DNA from: Rhodobacter sp.
GTDB lineage: Bacteria; Pseudomonadota; Alphaproteobacteria; Rhodobacterales; Rhodobacteraceae
Assembly (NCBI GenBank): GCA_013824055.1
Contig: PNNE01000360.1
Coordinates: 1 to 31,283 of the forward strand
DNA: 31,283 nucleotides
Direction: 5' to 3'
Below are positions 25,002 to 31,283 of the stretch, one piece after another (within the stretch, counting starts at the first letter, position 1; each line of letters opens with the position of its first letter). The position numbers and the translations under genes were made by a program. The notes beneath the pieces were generated by a model, which ran no database searches, was not told the DNA's origin, and saw nothing but the letters and a program-made list of their open reading frames with translations.

Positions 25002-26111
25002 TCATCTGAATGTCTTTCTCGGGTCGAAGGCATCGCGGACGCCTTCGAAGATGAAGACCAGCAGCGAGAGCATGATGGCGAAGGTGAAGAAGGCGGTGAA
25101 GGCAAGATAGGGCGCCTGCAGGTTCTGTTGCGCCTGGCGCGTCAACTGGCCCAGCGAGGGCAGGTCCGAGGGCAGGCCGAAGCCCAGGTAATCCAGCGTG
25201 GCCAGGCCCGCAATGGTGCCGGTGATGGCGAAGGGCAGCATGGTCAGCGTGGCGACCATCGCGTTCGGCAGGACGTGGCGGAACATGATCTGCAGGTCGG
25301 ACACGCCCAAGGCCTTGGCGGCGCGGACATATTCGAAGTTGCGGGCGCGCAGGAACTCGGCCCTGACGACGCCGACAAGGCCGGTCCAGCCGAAGACGAC
25401 CATCAATGCCACAAGCAACCAGAAACTCTTGGCCCAGATCGCGGTGATGATGATGATGACATACAAGGTCGGGACCGAGGACCAGAGCTCGATGAAGCGC
25501 TGGAAGAGAAGGTCGGTCAGGCCGCCGAAATAGCCCTGCACGGCCCCGGCAGCGATGCCGATGATCGACGTCATCGCGACGACGATCAGCGCGAAGGTGA
25601 CCGACAGACGGAAGCCGTAGATCACGCGCGCCAGGACGTCGCGGCTGGTGTCGTCGGTGCCAAGCCAGTTCTGCGCCGACGGCGGGCCGGGGGCCACACC
25701 GCCGGTGTCGACGATGGTGTTGTACTTGTAGGGGATGATCGGCCAGACCATCCAGCCCTGCTGCACGGGTTCCCCCAGAGCGGTGCCTTGCGCCTCGACC
25801 TCGGCCATGATGCCGCGGGGATCGTCCCAGCAGTCCAGCGACCCGCCCGAGATGATCAGGCACTGCACTTCGGGCGTGGTGTAGTTGGCTTCCGTCCGCA
25901 GGTCGCCGCCGAAGGCCACCTCGGGGTAGAACTGGAATACGGGCGTGTAGTAGCTGCCCTGGTACTGCACCAGGATCGGCCGGTCGTTGGCGATCAGCTC
26001 GGCGAAGAGCGAAAGGCCGTACAGCACCAGAAAGATCCACAGCGACCAATAGGCGCGGCGGTTGGACTGGAAGTTGCGCCAGCGGCGCTGGTTCAGGGGC
26101 GAGAGGGCCAT
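25002..26111 (-). CDS. yejE: ABC transporter permease YejE
   Basis: A 369-residue inner-membrane permease of the oligopeptide type. The first helix (residues ~20-40) is followed by a large periplasmic loop with a C...C pair (VQCLIISGGSLDCW), then five helices. The cytoplasmic EAA loop that contacts the ATPase is RNFEYVRAAKALGVSDLQIMFRHVLPNA. NWLGTDDTSRDVLARVIYGFRLS is the DppC/OppC-type signature. The ATG at 26111 begins one base after the yejB stop region, indicating tight coupling in the operon. Confidence 0.93.
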   Translation of the reverse strand: MALSPLNQRRWRNFQSNRRAYWSLWIFLVLYGLSLFAELIANDRPILVQYQGSYYTPVFQFYPEVAFGGDLRTEANYTTPEVQCLIISGGSLDCWDDPRGIMAEVEAQGTALGEPVQQGWMVWPIIPYKYNTIVDTGGVAPGPPSAQNWLGTDDTSRDVLARVIYGFRLSVTFALIVVAMTSIIGIAAGAVQGYFGGLTDLLFQRFIELWSSVPTLYVIIIITAIWAKSFWLLVALMVVFGWTGLVGVVRAEFLRARNFEYVRAAKALGVSDLQIMFRHVLPNAMVATLTMLPFAITGTIAGLATLDYLGFGLPSDLPSLGQLTRQAQQNLQAPYLAFTAFFTFAIMLSLLVFIFEGVRDAFDPRKTFR

Positions 26112-26112
26112 G

Positions 26113-27255
26113 TCAGTCGCGCCTGTCAAAGTCGATGCGGGGGTCGACCAGCACATACATCAGGTCGGACAGGATGCCGACGACCAGGCCGATCAGCCCG
26201 AAGGCGAAAAGCGTGCCGAAGATCACCGGATAGTCGCGCTCGACGGCGGACCTGAAGCCAAGCTGACCCAGGCCGTCCAGCGAGAAGATCACCTCGATGA
26301 TCAGGCTGGAGCCGAAGAAGACACCCAGGAACAGGCCGGGAAAGCCCGCGATGACGATCAGCATGGCATTGCGGAAGACGTGGCCGTACAGCACCCGCGC
26401 CTCGGACAGGCCCTTGGCCCTGGCGGTCAGGACGTACTGCTTCTTGATCTCGTCCAGGAAGCTGTTCTTGGTCAGCAGGGTCAGCACCGCGAAGGAGGAA
26501 ATCAGCTGCGCCGTCACCGGCAGGGTGATGTGCCAGAGATAGTCGACGATCTTGCCCCAGAGGCTCAGCTCTTCCCAGTTGTCGCTTGTCAGGCCGCGCA
26601 GGGGGAACCACTGGAAATAGCTGCCGCCGGCGAACATCACCATCAACAGGATGGCGAACAGGAAGCCGGGGATCGCGTAGGCCGCGATGATGACGCCGCT
26701 GGTCCAGGTGTCGAAGCGCGACCCGTCGCGGACCGCCTTGCGGATGCCAAGCGGGATCGAGATCAGGTAGGCGATCAGCGTCGACCAGAGGCCCAGGGTG
26801 ATCGAGACCGGCATCTTCTCGAGGACCAGGTCCACGACCGAGATGGAGCGAAAGTAGCTCTCGCCGAAGTCGAAGGTCAGGTAGTTCCCCATCATGATGA
26901 AGAACCGTTCGGTCGCGGGGATCTGCTCCTTGCGACATTCCGGCGCGGTGATCGACGGCTCGCCGGCAAAGCCTTCGTCGCAGACGATGCGGGCGAAGCC
27001 GAACTGCACTTCCAGCTTTGCCAGGAACTCTGGCGGCAGGCCACGCGCACCCTGATAGCCGGAGACTTCCTCCTGCACCCCGCCGCCTTCGGTGCCCGAG
27101 ATGTTCTGGATCGCGTCGCCCTCGCCCTCCAGCCGGGCCAGGACCTGCTCGATCGGGCCGCCGGGGACGAATTGCGTCAGCGCGAAGTTGATCAGCATGA
27201 CCCCGAACAAGGTCGGGATCACCAGCAGCAAGCGGCGAAGGATATAGGCGCCCAA
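26113..27255 (-). CDS. yejB: ABC transporter permease YejB
   Basis: A 380-residue permease pairing with YejE. The N-terminus GAYILRRLLLVIPTLFGVMLINFAL is typical of YejB/DppB, with a periplasmic loop of about 100 residues before the remaining five helices. The EAA loop reads QYVLTARAKGLSEARVLYGHVFRNA. It starts at a TTG (27255); AGGA and GGGG lie upstream and no nearby ATG fits. The stop is one base from the yejE start codon. Confidence 0.92.
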   Translation of the reverse strand: MGAYILRRLLLVIPTLFGVMLINFALTQFVPGGPIEQVLARLEGEGDAIQNISGTEGGGVQEEVSGYQGARGLPPEFLAKLEVQFGFARIVCDEGFAGEPSITAPECRKEQIPATERFFIMMGNYLTFDFGESYFRSISVVDLVLEKMPVSITLGLWSTLIAYLISIPLGIRKAVRDGSRFDTWTSGVIIAAYAIPGFLFAILLMVMFAGGSYFQWFPLRGLTSDNWEELSLWGKIVDYLWHITLPVTAQLISSFAVLTLLTKNSFLDEIKKQYVLTARAKGLSEARVLYGHVFRNAMLIVIAGFPGLFLGVFFGSSLIIEVIFSLDGLGQLGFRSAVERDYPVIFGTLFAFGLIGLVVGILSDLMYVLVDPRIDFDRRD

Positions 27256-27275
27256 GGTCCCCGACCGTTCCTGAG

Positions 27276-29192
27276 TTACTTCAACGCGCCACTGGCCTTC
27301 AGCGCCTCGGCCTTTTCAGGGTTGTACCACCAGAAAGCAAGTTCGCCCACTGCATAAGGGGGAAGGTTTTCCGGTCGTTCGTACATGTTGTAGTAGGCGA
27401 CCCAGTTGTCCTTCTTGTAATAGCGCGGGACCACCACGAATTCGGACCGCAGCACCCGGTCCAGCGACCTGATCACGGTGGTCAGGTCCTGGCGGCTGGC
27501 GGCGGCTTCCACCTGGTCCAGCAGCCTGTCCACCGCCGGGTTGGCATAGCCCATCCGGTTGCGGCTGGAGTTGTCCCTGGCGACCGAGGCCCAGGCCTGT
27601 TTCAGCACCCCTCCCGGCTCCAGCCCGCCGTTGACCACCGTGGTCGGCAGCGCGTCGAAGTCGAAGTCCGGCGGGCTGGCGCGTTGCTGCAACTGCGGGT
27701 CGTCGATGATGTCAAAGCTGGCGTCCACGCCCAATGCGCGCAGGTTTTCGACATAGGCGTTCATCACCGGCATCAGGTCGGTGCGCGAATGGATCATCTC
27801 CATCCGCAGCGTCTCGCCCTTGTCGTTGCGACGGATGCCGTCGTCGCCTGCGACCCAGCCCGCCTCGTCCAGCAGTTGCGAGGCGCGGCGGAGGTTCCTG
27901 CGGTCCAGGGCATTGTCCGCCGACGAGACCGAGCCCATCCGCACCTCGTCGGTCAGGATGCTGGCCGGAAGCAGCCCCTCGTCCACCAGGGGCTGCAGGA
28001 TCGCGATCTCTTCGGGCGTCGGCGTGCCGGTCGCGGCCATCTCCGAATTTTCCCAGATCGAGTTCACCCGCGCGAAAAGGTCGTAGAACAGCGACCTGTT
28101 CGACCATTCGAAGTTGAACATCAGCCCCAGCGCCTCCCGCACGCGGGGGTCCTGAAACTGCGCGCGGCGCAGATTGAAGATGATCGACTGGCCGCCGGCG
28201 ATGTTGCCCGAGGGCAGGACTTCCCTGATCACGGCGCCCGACTGGACCGCGGGGAATTCGTATTCCAGCGCCCAACGCTTCGGCAGGCTTTCGTTGCGGA
28301 AGGTGTAGACCCCGCCCTTGAACGCCTCGAAGGCAGCGTTGTCGTCGGCGAAGTATTCGATGCGGATGCGGTCAAAGTTGTTCTGGCCGACGTTCAGCGG
28401 ATGCTTCTCGCCCCAGTAATCCGGGTCGCGCGCGTAGATGACCTGCTGGCCGGGCTTGAAGCTTTCCAGCACGTAGGGGCCGGTCCCAAGGAACGGCTCC
28501 AGGCTGGATTTTTCCAGATCGCGGTTGTTCTCGATGTAGTGCTTCTTCGAGAAGATCGTCAGGCTGCCCGCCTGGCCCGGCATGTCGCGGAACGGCGTGC
28601 CGGGAGAGAAGGTGAACTTGATGCGGTAGGGGTCCAGCACCTCGACCGACTGGAACTTGGCGTTGGCCACGCTGCGGTATTCCGGGATGCCCTTGTCGCG
28701 GAACAGCTCGTAGCTGAACAGCACGTCTTCCGCCGTCATCGGCGAGCCGTCCGAGAACTTGACGTCCTGGCGCAGGTTGAAGATCACCCAGGACCGATCC
28801 TCGGGGTATTCCATCGTCTCGCACAGCAGGCAGTAGGCGGCGCTGACGTCGTCTGCGGTGCCCGACAGGATGGATTCGTAGAAGATCGAGGCCAGTGCGG
28901 CCGGGTTGCCGGCGATGGCATAGGGGTTGAAGCTGTCGAAGCTGCCCGGTGCCCACTGGCTCATCTCGCCGCCCTTGGGGGCATCGGGGTTGACGTAGGG
29001 CAGATGGGTGAAGTCGGCCGGAAGCGCCAGGTCGCCGAAGGTGGAGATGCCATGCGACTTGATCACGGTTTCGGCCCGAACCGGCAGGGCAAACGCAGCC
29101 AGCGCTGCGATCAGCGCCCCGGTTGCGACCAGAGGGCCGACGTTGACCCGCGCCGCTTTTTCCTTTGCCGTCCCCCGCTTGCCTGTCCGCAT
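27276..29192 (-). CDS. yejA: ABC transporter substrate-binding protein YejA
   Basis: A 638-residue periplasmic binding protein of the SBP_bac_5 class, the peptide receptor of the YejABEF importer. The signal peptide has a long basic n-region (MRTGKRGTAKEKAARVN) and cleavage near PVRAE. The mature start HGISTFGDLALPADFTHLPYVNPDAPKGG is the YejA hallmark, followed by the family segment SFNPYAIAGNP. In E. coli the system admits microcin C and other peptides; in rhizobia it protects against host peptides. The ATG at 29192 has GGGAGG eight bases upstream. It is 20 bases upstream of yejB and first in the operon. Confidence 0.93.
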   Translation of the reverse strand: MRTGKRGTAKEKAARVNVGPLVATGALIAALAAFALPVRAETVIKSHGISTFGDLALPADFTHLPYVNPDAPKGGEMSQWAPGSFDSFNPYAIAGNPAALASIFYESILSGTADDVSAAYCLLCETMEYPEDRSWVIFNLRQDVKFSDGSPMTAEDVLFSYELFRDKGIPEYRSVANAKFQSVEVLDPYRIKFTFSPGTPFRDMPGQAGSLTIFSKKHYIENNRDLEKSSLEPFLGTGPYVLESFKPGQQVIYARDPDYWGEKHPLNVGQNNFDRIRIEYFADDNAAFEAFKGGVYTFRNESLPKRWALEYEFPAVQSGAVIREVLPSGNIAGGQSIIFNLRRAQFQDPRVREALGLMFNFEWSNRSLFYDLFARVNSIWENSEMAATGTPTPEEIAILQPLVDEGLLPASILTDEVRMGSVSSADNALDRRNLRRASQLLDEAGWVAGDDGIRRNDKGETLRMEMIHSRTDLMPVMNAYVENLRALGVDASFDIIDDPQLQQRASPPDFDFDALPTTVVNGGLEPGGVLKQAWASVARDNSSRNRMGYANPAVDRLLDQVEAAASRQDLTTVIRSLDRVLRSEFVVVPRYYKKDNWVAYYNMYERPENLPPYAVGELAFWWYNPEKAEALKASGALK

Positions 29193-29227
29193 CCGTCAGC
29201 CTCCCTGCTTGCCGCCTGGGCTATTCA

Positions 29228-29257
29228 TTTATGCTATTTCGCGTTTTGTCGAGGCAA
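29228..29257 (-). promoter_or_regulatory. Candidate promoter of the yej operon
   Basis: On the minus strand TTGCCT (29252-29257) and CATAAA (29228-29233) are 18 bases apart, 36 bases before the yejA ATG. The -10 match is modest, so this is a suggestion based on spacing and local AT content. Confidence 0.3.
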
Positions 29258-29297
29258 CATGCCGCGATTGGCCGCGCGTTTGCGTGAGCAAAAGAGA

Positions 29298-29322
29298 AAA
29301 GCCGCCCGGGTGGGGCGGCTTT
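29298..29322 (-). terminator. Intrinsic terminator of cycM
   Basis: A 10-bp perfect stem AAAGCCGCCC/GGGCGGCTTT with a five-base loop lies 25 bases beyond the cycM stop. On the minus strand it is followed by TTCTCTTTT, giving a good T tract in that direction. Confidence 0.8.
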
Positions 29323-29346
29323 GCGTGGTTCTGCGGCGCAAGAAGG

Positions 29347-29874
29347 TCAGGGGATCGACGCCATGTAGGCGATGACGTTGGCGCGGTCTTCCGAGTTCGG
29401 CAGGCCCGCGAAGGCCATCTTGGTGCCCGGAAGTGCCCGTCTCGGGTTCTGCAGGAAGACATACAGGGCTTCCGGCGTCCACGGCTCGGCCGAAAGCGCG
29501 GCCATCGCATCGGAATAGGCATAGCCCGGCGAGGCCGCGTGGTTGCGCCCGACGATGCCGTTCAGATGCGGGCCGACGCCATCAGTGCCATCCATCTTGT
29601 GGCACGAGACGCACTTCTTGAACACCGCCTCGCCCGCCACCGCATCGGCCGCAGCGACCAGCGCCGCCACATCGACGACCTCGGCTTCGGCTTCCGCCGG
29701 GGCCGCTTCTTCGCCGGTCTCGATGACGTAGGCCTGCGCCAGTTCGCCATCCTCGCCGTGACCCTTGGACCCGACCGTGTAGAGCGAGTCGGCAGCCCAG
29801 CCCAGCAGCATCAGCGCCAGAAGCGAGCCGCACACCGCACCCACCGCCTTGGTCATCGTCATCGTGTCGAACAT
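29347..29874 (-). CDS. cycM: Membrane-anchored cytochrome c (CycM/c552-like)
   Basis: A 175-residue class I c-type cytochrome held in the inner membrane by an uncleaved N-terminal helix (residues ~9-28). An Ala/Glu-rich linker (about 54-66) follows, then the heme domain with CVSCH (C88, C91, H92) and Met ligand M153 in PGTKMAF. The opening MFDTMTMTKAVGA and the GHG-E-QAY segment match Paracoccus CycM (cytochrome c552), which carries electrons from the bc1 complex to the aa3 oxidase. AGGTGG precedes the ATG. It has its own terminator and a likely promoter in the pheA divergent region. Confidence 0.93.
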   Translation of the reverse strand: MFDTMTMTKAVGAVCGSLLALMLLGWAADSLYTVGSKGHGEDGELAQAYVIETGEEAAPAEAEAEVVDVAALVAAADAVAGEAVFKKCVSCHKMDGTDGVGPHLNGIVGRNHAASPGYAYSDAMAALSAEPWTPEALYVFLQNPRRALPGTKMAFAGLPNSEDRANVIAYMASIP

Positions 29875-29907
29875 GGTCCACCTATCCCGCGCTCTTTGGT
29901 TGCGCGG

Positions 29908-29937
29908 TATCTACCCGCTTCCATCGTCCGATTTCAA
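29908..29937 (-). promoter_or_regulatory. Candidate promoter of cycM
   Basis: Reading the minus strand, TTGAAA (29932-29937) and TAGATA (29908-29913) are separated by 18 bases and lie 34-63 bases before the cycM ATG. The -35 is good and the -10 fair. Confidence 0.4.
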
Positions 29938-29996
29938 GGTGTAGACGCGCGACCAAACGCCCCGCGGGGCAGATTTTCGGCAGGGGATGACGTCAC

Positions 29997-30842
29997 ATGG
30001 CCGGTCGCATCGCGTTTCAGGGCGAACTCGGGGCCTATTCGCACCAGGCCTGCCGGCAGTCGCGCCCGGATTTCGAGCCCGTCCCCAGCACCACCTTCGA
30101 GGAAGTCGTGGAGAAGGTGGCGAAGGGCGAGGTCGATCTGGGGATGCTGGCGGTCGAGAATTCGACCTATGGCCGGGTCGCCGACGTCCACTCGCTGCTG
30201 CCGCGCGCGGGTCTGCATATCGTGGACGAGGCCTTTGTCCGGGTGCATGTCAACCTGCTGGGCGTGCCGGGGGCGACGCTGGCCGAGGTGAAAGAGGCAT
30301 ACGGCCATGTGGTGATCCTGCCGCAATGCGCGGGCTTCCTGAAGGCGCATGGCATCCGCGGCAAGGTCTCCAGCGACAACGCCCGCGCGGCGCGCGAGGT
30401 GGCCGAGGCGGGCGACAGGTCGAAGGCGGCCCTTGCCAGCGAGCTTGCGGCCTCGATCTATGGTCTCGACGTGCTGGCCCGGCAGATCGAGGACCAGGCC
30501 AACAACACCACCCGCTTCCTGGTCATGTCGCGCAACCCCGACCATTCCCGGCGTGGCGCGGGAATGATGATCACCACCTTCACCTTCCGGGTCCGCAACA
30601 TTCCCGCGGCGCTGTACAAGGCGATGGGGGGCTTTGCGACCAACGGGGTGAACATGACCAAGCTGGAAAGCTACATGGTCGGCGGCACCTTCACGGCAAC
30701 GGAATTCTACGCCGACATCGAGGGCCACCCCGAAGACCCCAACGTCGCACTGGCGCTGGAGGAGCTGCGCTACTTCACCTCGGAAGTGCGCATCCTTGGG
30801 GTCTACCCCGCCGCCCGCGAGCGTGGCCAGCCCCAGACCTGA
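29997..30842 (+). CDS. pheA: Prephenate dehydratase with ACT domain
   Basis: A 281-residue enzyme converting prephenate to phenylpyruvate in phenylalanine synthesis. There is no chorismate mutase domain, as usual in alphaproteobacteria. Motifs are FQGELGAYSHQA, GMLAVENSTYGRV and the catalytic NTTRFLV (T172, R173, F174). The ACT domain starts near residue 192 and has GVNMTKLESYM, where the Phe-sensing ESRP of many homologues reads ESYM. AGGGGA lies nine bases before the ATG. The stop codon falls in the first of three 17-bp tandem repeats. Confidence 0.95.
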   Translation: MAGRIAFQGELGAYSHQACRQSRPDFEPVPSTTFEEVVEKVAKGEVDLGMLAVENSTYGRVADVHSLLPRAGLHIVDEAFVRVHVNLLGVPGATLAEVKEAYGHVVILPQCAGFLKAHGIRGKVSSDNARAAREVAEAGDRSKAALASELAASIYGLDVLARQIEDQANNTTRFLVMSRNPDHSRRGAGMMITTFTFRVRNIPAALYKAMGGFATNGVNMTKLESYMVGGTFTATEFYADIEGHPEDPNVALALEELRYFTSEVRILGVYPAARERGQPQT

Positions 30843-30877
30843 GCCAGCCCCAGACCTGAGCCAGCCCCGGACCTGAG
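30827..30877. repeat. Three tandem 17-bp repeats over the pheA stop
   Basis: Units at 30827-30843, 30844-30860 and 30861-30877. The first two are CCAGCCCCAGACCTGAG; the third differs by one base (A to G). The pheA TGA (30840-30842) is within unit 1, so the extra units are untranslated. Confidence 0.92.
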
Positions 30878-30957
30878 CCTGCACCTGCCTAAGCCTGCAC
30901 CTGCCTAAGCCTGCACCTGCCTAAGCCTGCACCTGCCTAAGCCTGTACCTGGCTGCG
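30878..30957. repeat. Four and a half tandem 16-bp repeats over the stop of the next gene
   Basis: Four identical CCTGCACCTGCCTAAG units at 30878, 30894, 30910 and 30926, then a diverged fifth (30942-30957). The array directly abuts the 17-bp repeats. The minus-strand TAG (30937-30939) is in unit 4, and the diverged fifth unit encodes the last residues of that protein. Confidence 0.92.
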
Positions 30958-31283
30958 TTCGTAACGGTCCTTGATCCGCCCGCCGACCTTGCCCAGTCGC
31001 GATTCGAACTTGGCCTGGACCCGGCCTTTGGCCAGCCGCATGGTGTTGATGAACAGCCGCGCCGAAAGGGTCTTGGGCTTGAATTCGACATCGACCCGCA
31101 ACCGGCTGCGGCGCGGGGACAGGACCATCACCTCGAACCGGGCGAATCCCTCGATCGTCGGGCCGTCCAGCGCCAGCACCACGCGCTGGTTCTCGACCAG
31201 TTCGGTGATGGTCAGTTGCACCTTGCGGGCCTTGCCGCGGAACTGCCCGCGAACGCTCCAGGCCGCACCGATCCCGGTGGCAG
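30937..31283 (-). CDS. Probable SRPBCC-family protein, C-terminal part (runs off the window)
   Basis: The frame is open from the right edge to TAG at 30937-30939, giving at least 114 residues. An apparent GTG at 31221 is internal, because coding continues upstream (GAAWSVRGQFRGKARKV). Alternating strands such as VQLTITELVENQRVVLALDG and LRVDVEFKPKTLSARLFI, then a basic C-terminal helix ending KVGGRIKDRYERSQ, resemble the START/SRPBCC lipid-binding-like fold. No catalytic function can be assigned. The last residues are encoded by a diverged tandem-repeat unit. Confidence 0.6.
   Translation of the reverse strand, partial: ATGIGAAWSVRGQFRGKARKVQLTITELVENQRVVLALDGPTIEGFARFEVMVLSPRRSRLRVDVEFKPKTLSARLFINTMRLAKGRVQAKFESRLGKVGGRIKDRYERSQVQA

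Noticed and set aside
27684..29375. 563-codon plus-strand frame opposite yejA
   Set aside because: Antisense shadow; yejA has signal peptide, ribosome site and family hallmarks.
30827..30957. Possible CRISPR array
   Set aside because: Units are directly tandem with no spacers and are only 16-17 bp, and no cas gene is present.

Overview
The window is about 31 kb of high-GC chromosomal DNA that reads as a member of the Rhodobacterales (Rhodobacter, Gemmobacter, Tabrizicola or Paracoccus type). The pointers are a divergent fnrL-hemN pair, a CycM-type membrane cytochrome c next to an alphaproteobacterial prephenate dehydratase, an RbaV/RbaW-like partner-switching pair, a YejABEF transporter and TTCGAA-centred intergenic palindromes. 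I see no rRNA, tRNA, insertion sequence, prophage or CRISPR array. Coding density is high and no gene-free stretch exceeds 300 bases.

Layout. 1-7.3 kb: a partial pyruvate kinase on the minus strand, then on the plus strand an N-formylglutamate amidohydrolase-family protein overlapping a DUF1244 gene, a TrhA/hemolysin III membrane protein, a class I/II aminotransferase and ftsK. 7.5-11.2 kb: a kinase-Roadblock gene broken by a one-base frameshift, a convergent acyltransferase-3-like membrane protein and a D-amino acid dehydrogenase. 11.4-14.1 kb: lolA, a lytic-transglycosylase-like lipoprotein, hspQ and the anti-anti-sigma/anti-sigma pair. 14.3-19.7 kb: a plus-strand run of gamma-glutamyltransferase, free methionine-(R)-sulfoxide reductase, homocysteine methyltransferase, rluA and a glutamate-synthase-like gene with a one-base frameshift. 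19.9-22.0 kb: fnrL and hemN, divergent around an FNR box. 22.1-29.2 kb: a minus-strand operon yejA-yejB-yejE-yejF plus a glycosyltransferase. 29.3-31.3 kb: cycM and pheA divergent, then a partial SRPBCC-like gene.

Functional links. FnrL probably controls both itself and hemN from one box, tying anaerobic heme synthesis to oxygen sensing. GGT, fRMsr and the homocysteine methyltransferase form a plausible sulfur-amino-acid salvage and repair set. YejABEF would import peptides, with a co-translated glycosyltransferase at the operon end. RbaV/RbaW-like proteins would control a sigma factor encoded elsewhere.

Most notable non-coding signals: a covarying intergenic hairpin in three copies, three sets of 14-17 bp tandem repeats lying on stop codons, twin 22-bp palindromes between hemN and the glycosyltransferase, and an FNR box placed so that hemN is predicted to be leaderless. 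Two genes each lack one base relative to the expected frame, which could be real decay or a sequence error.
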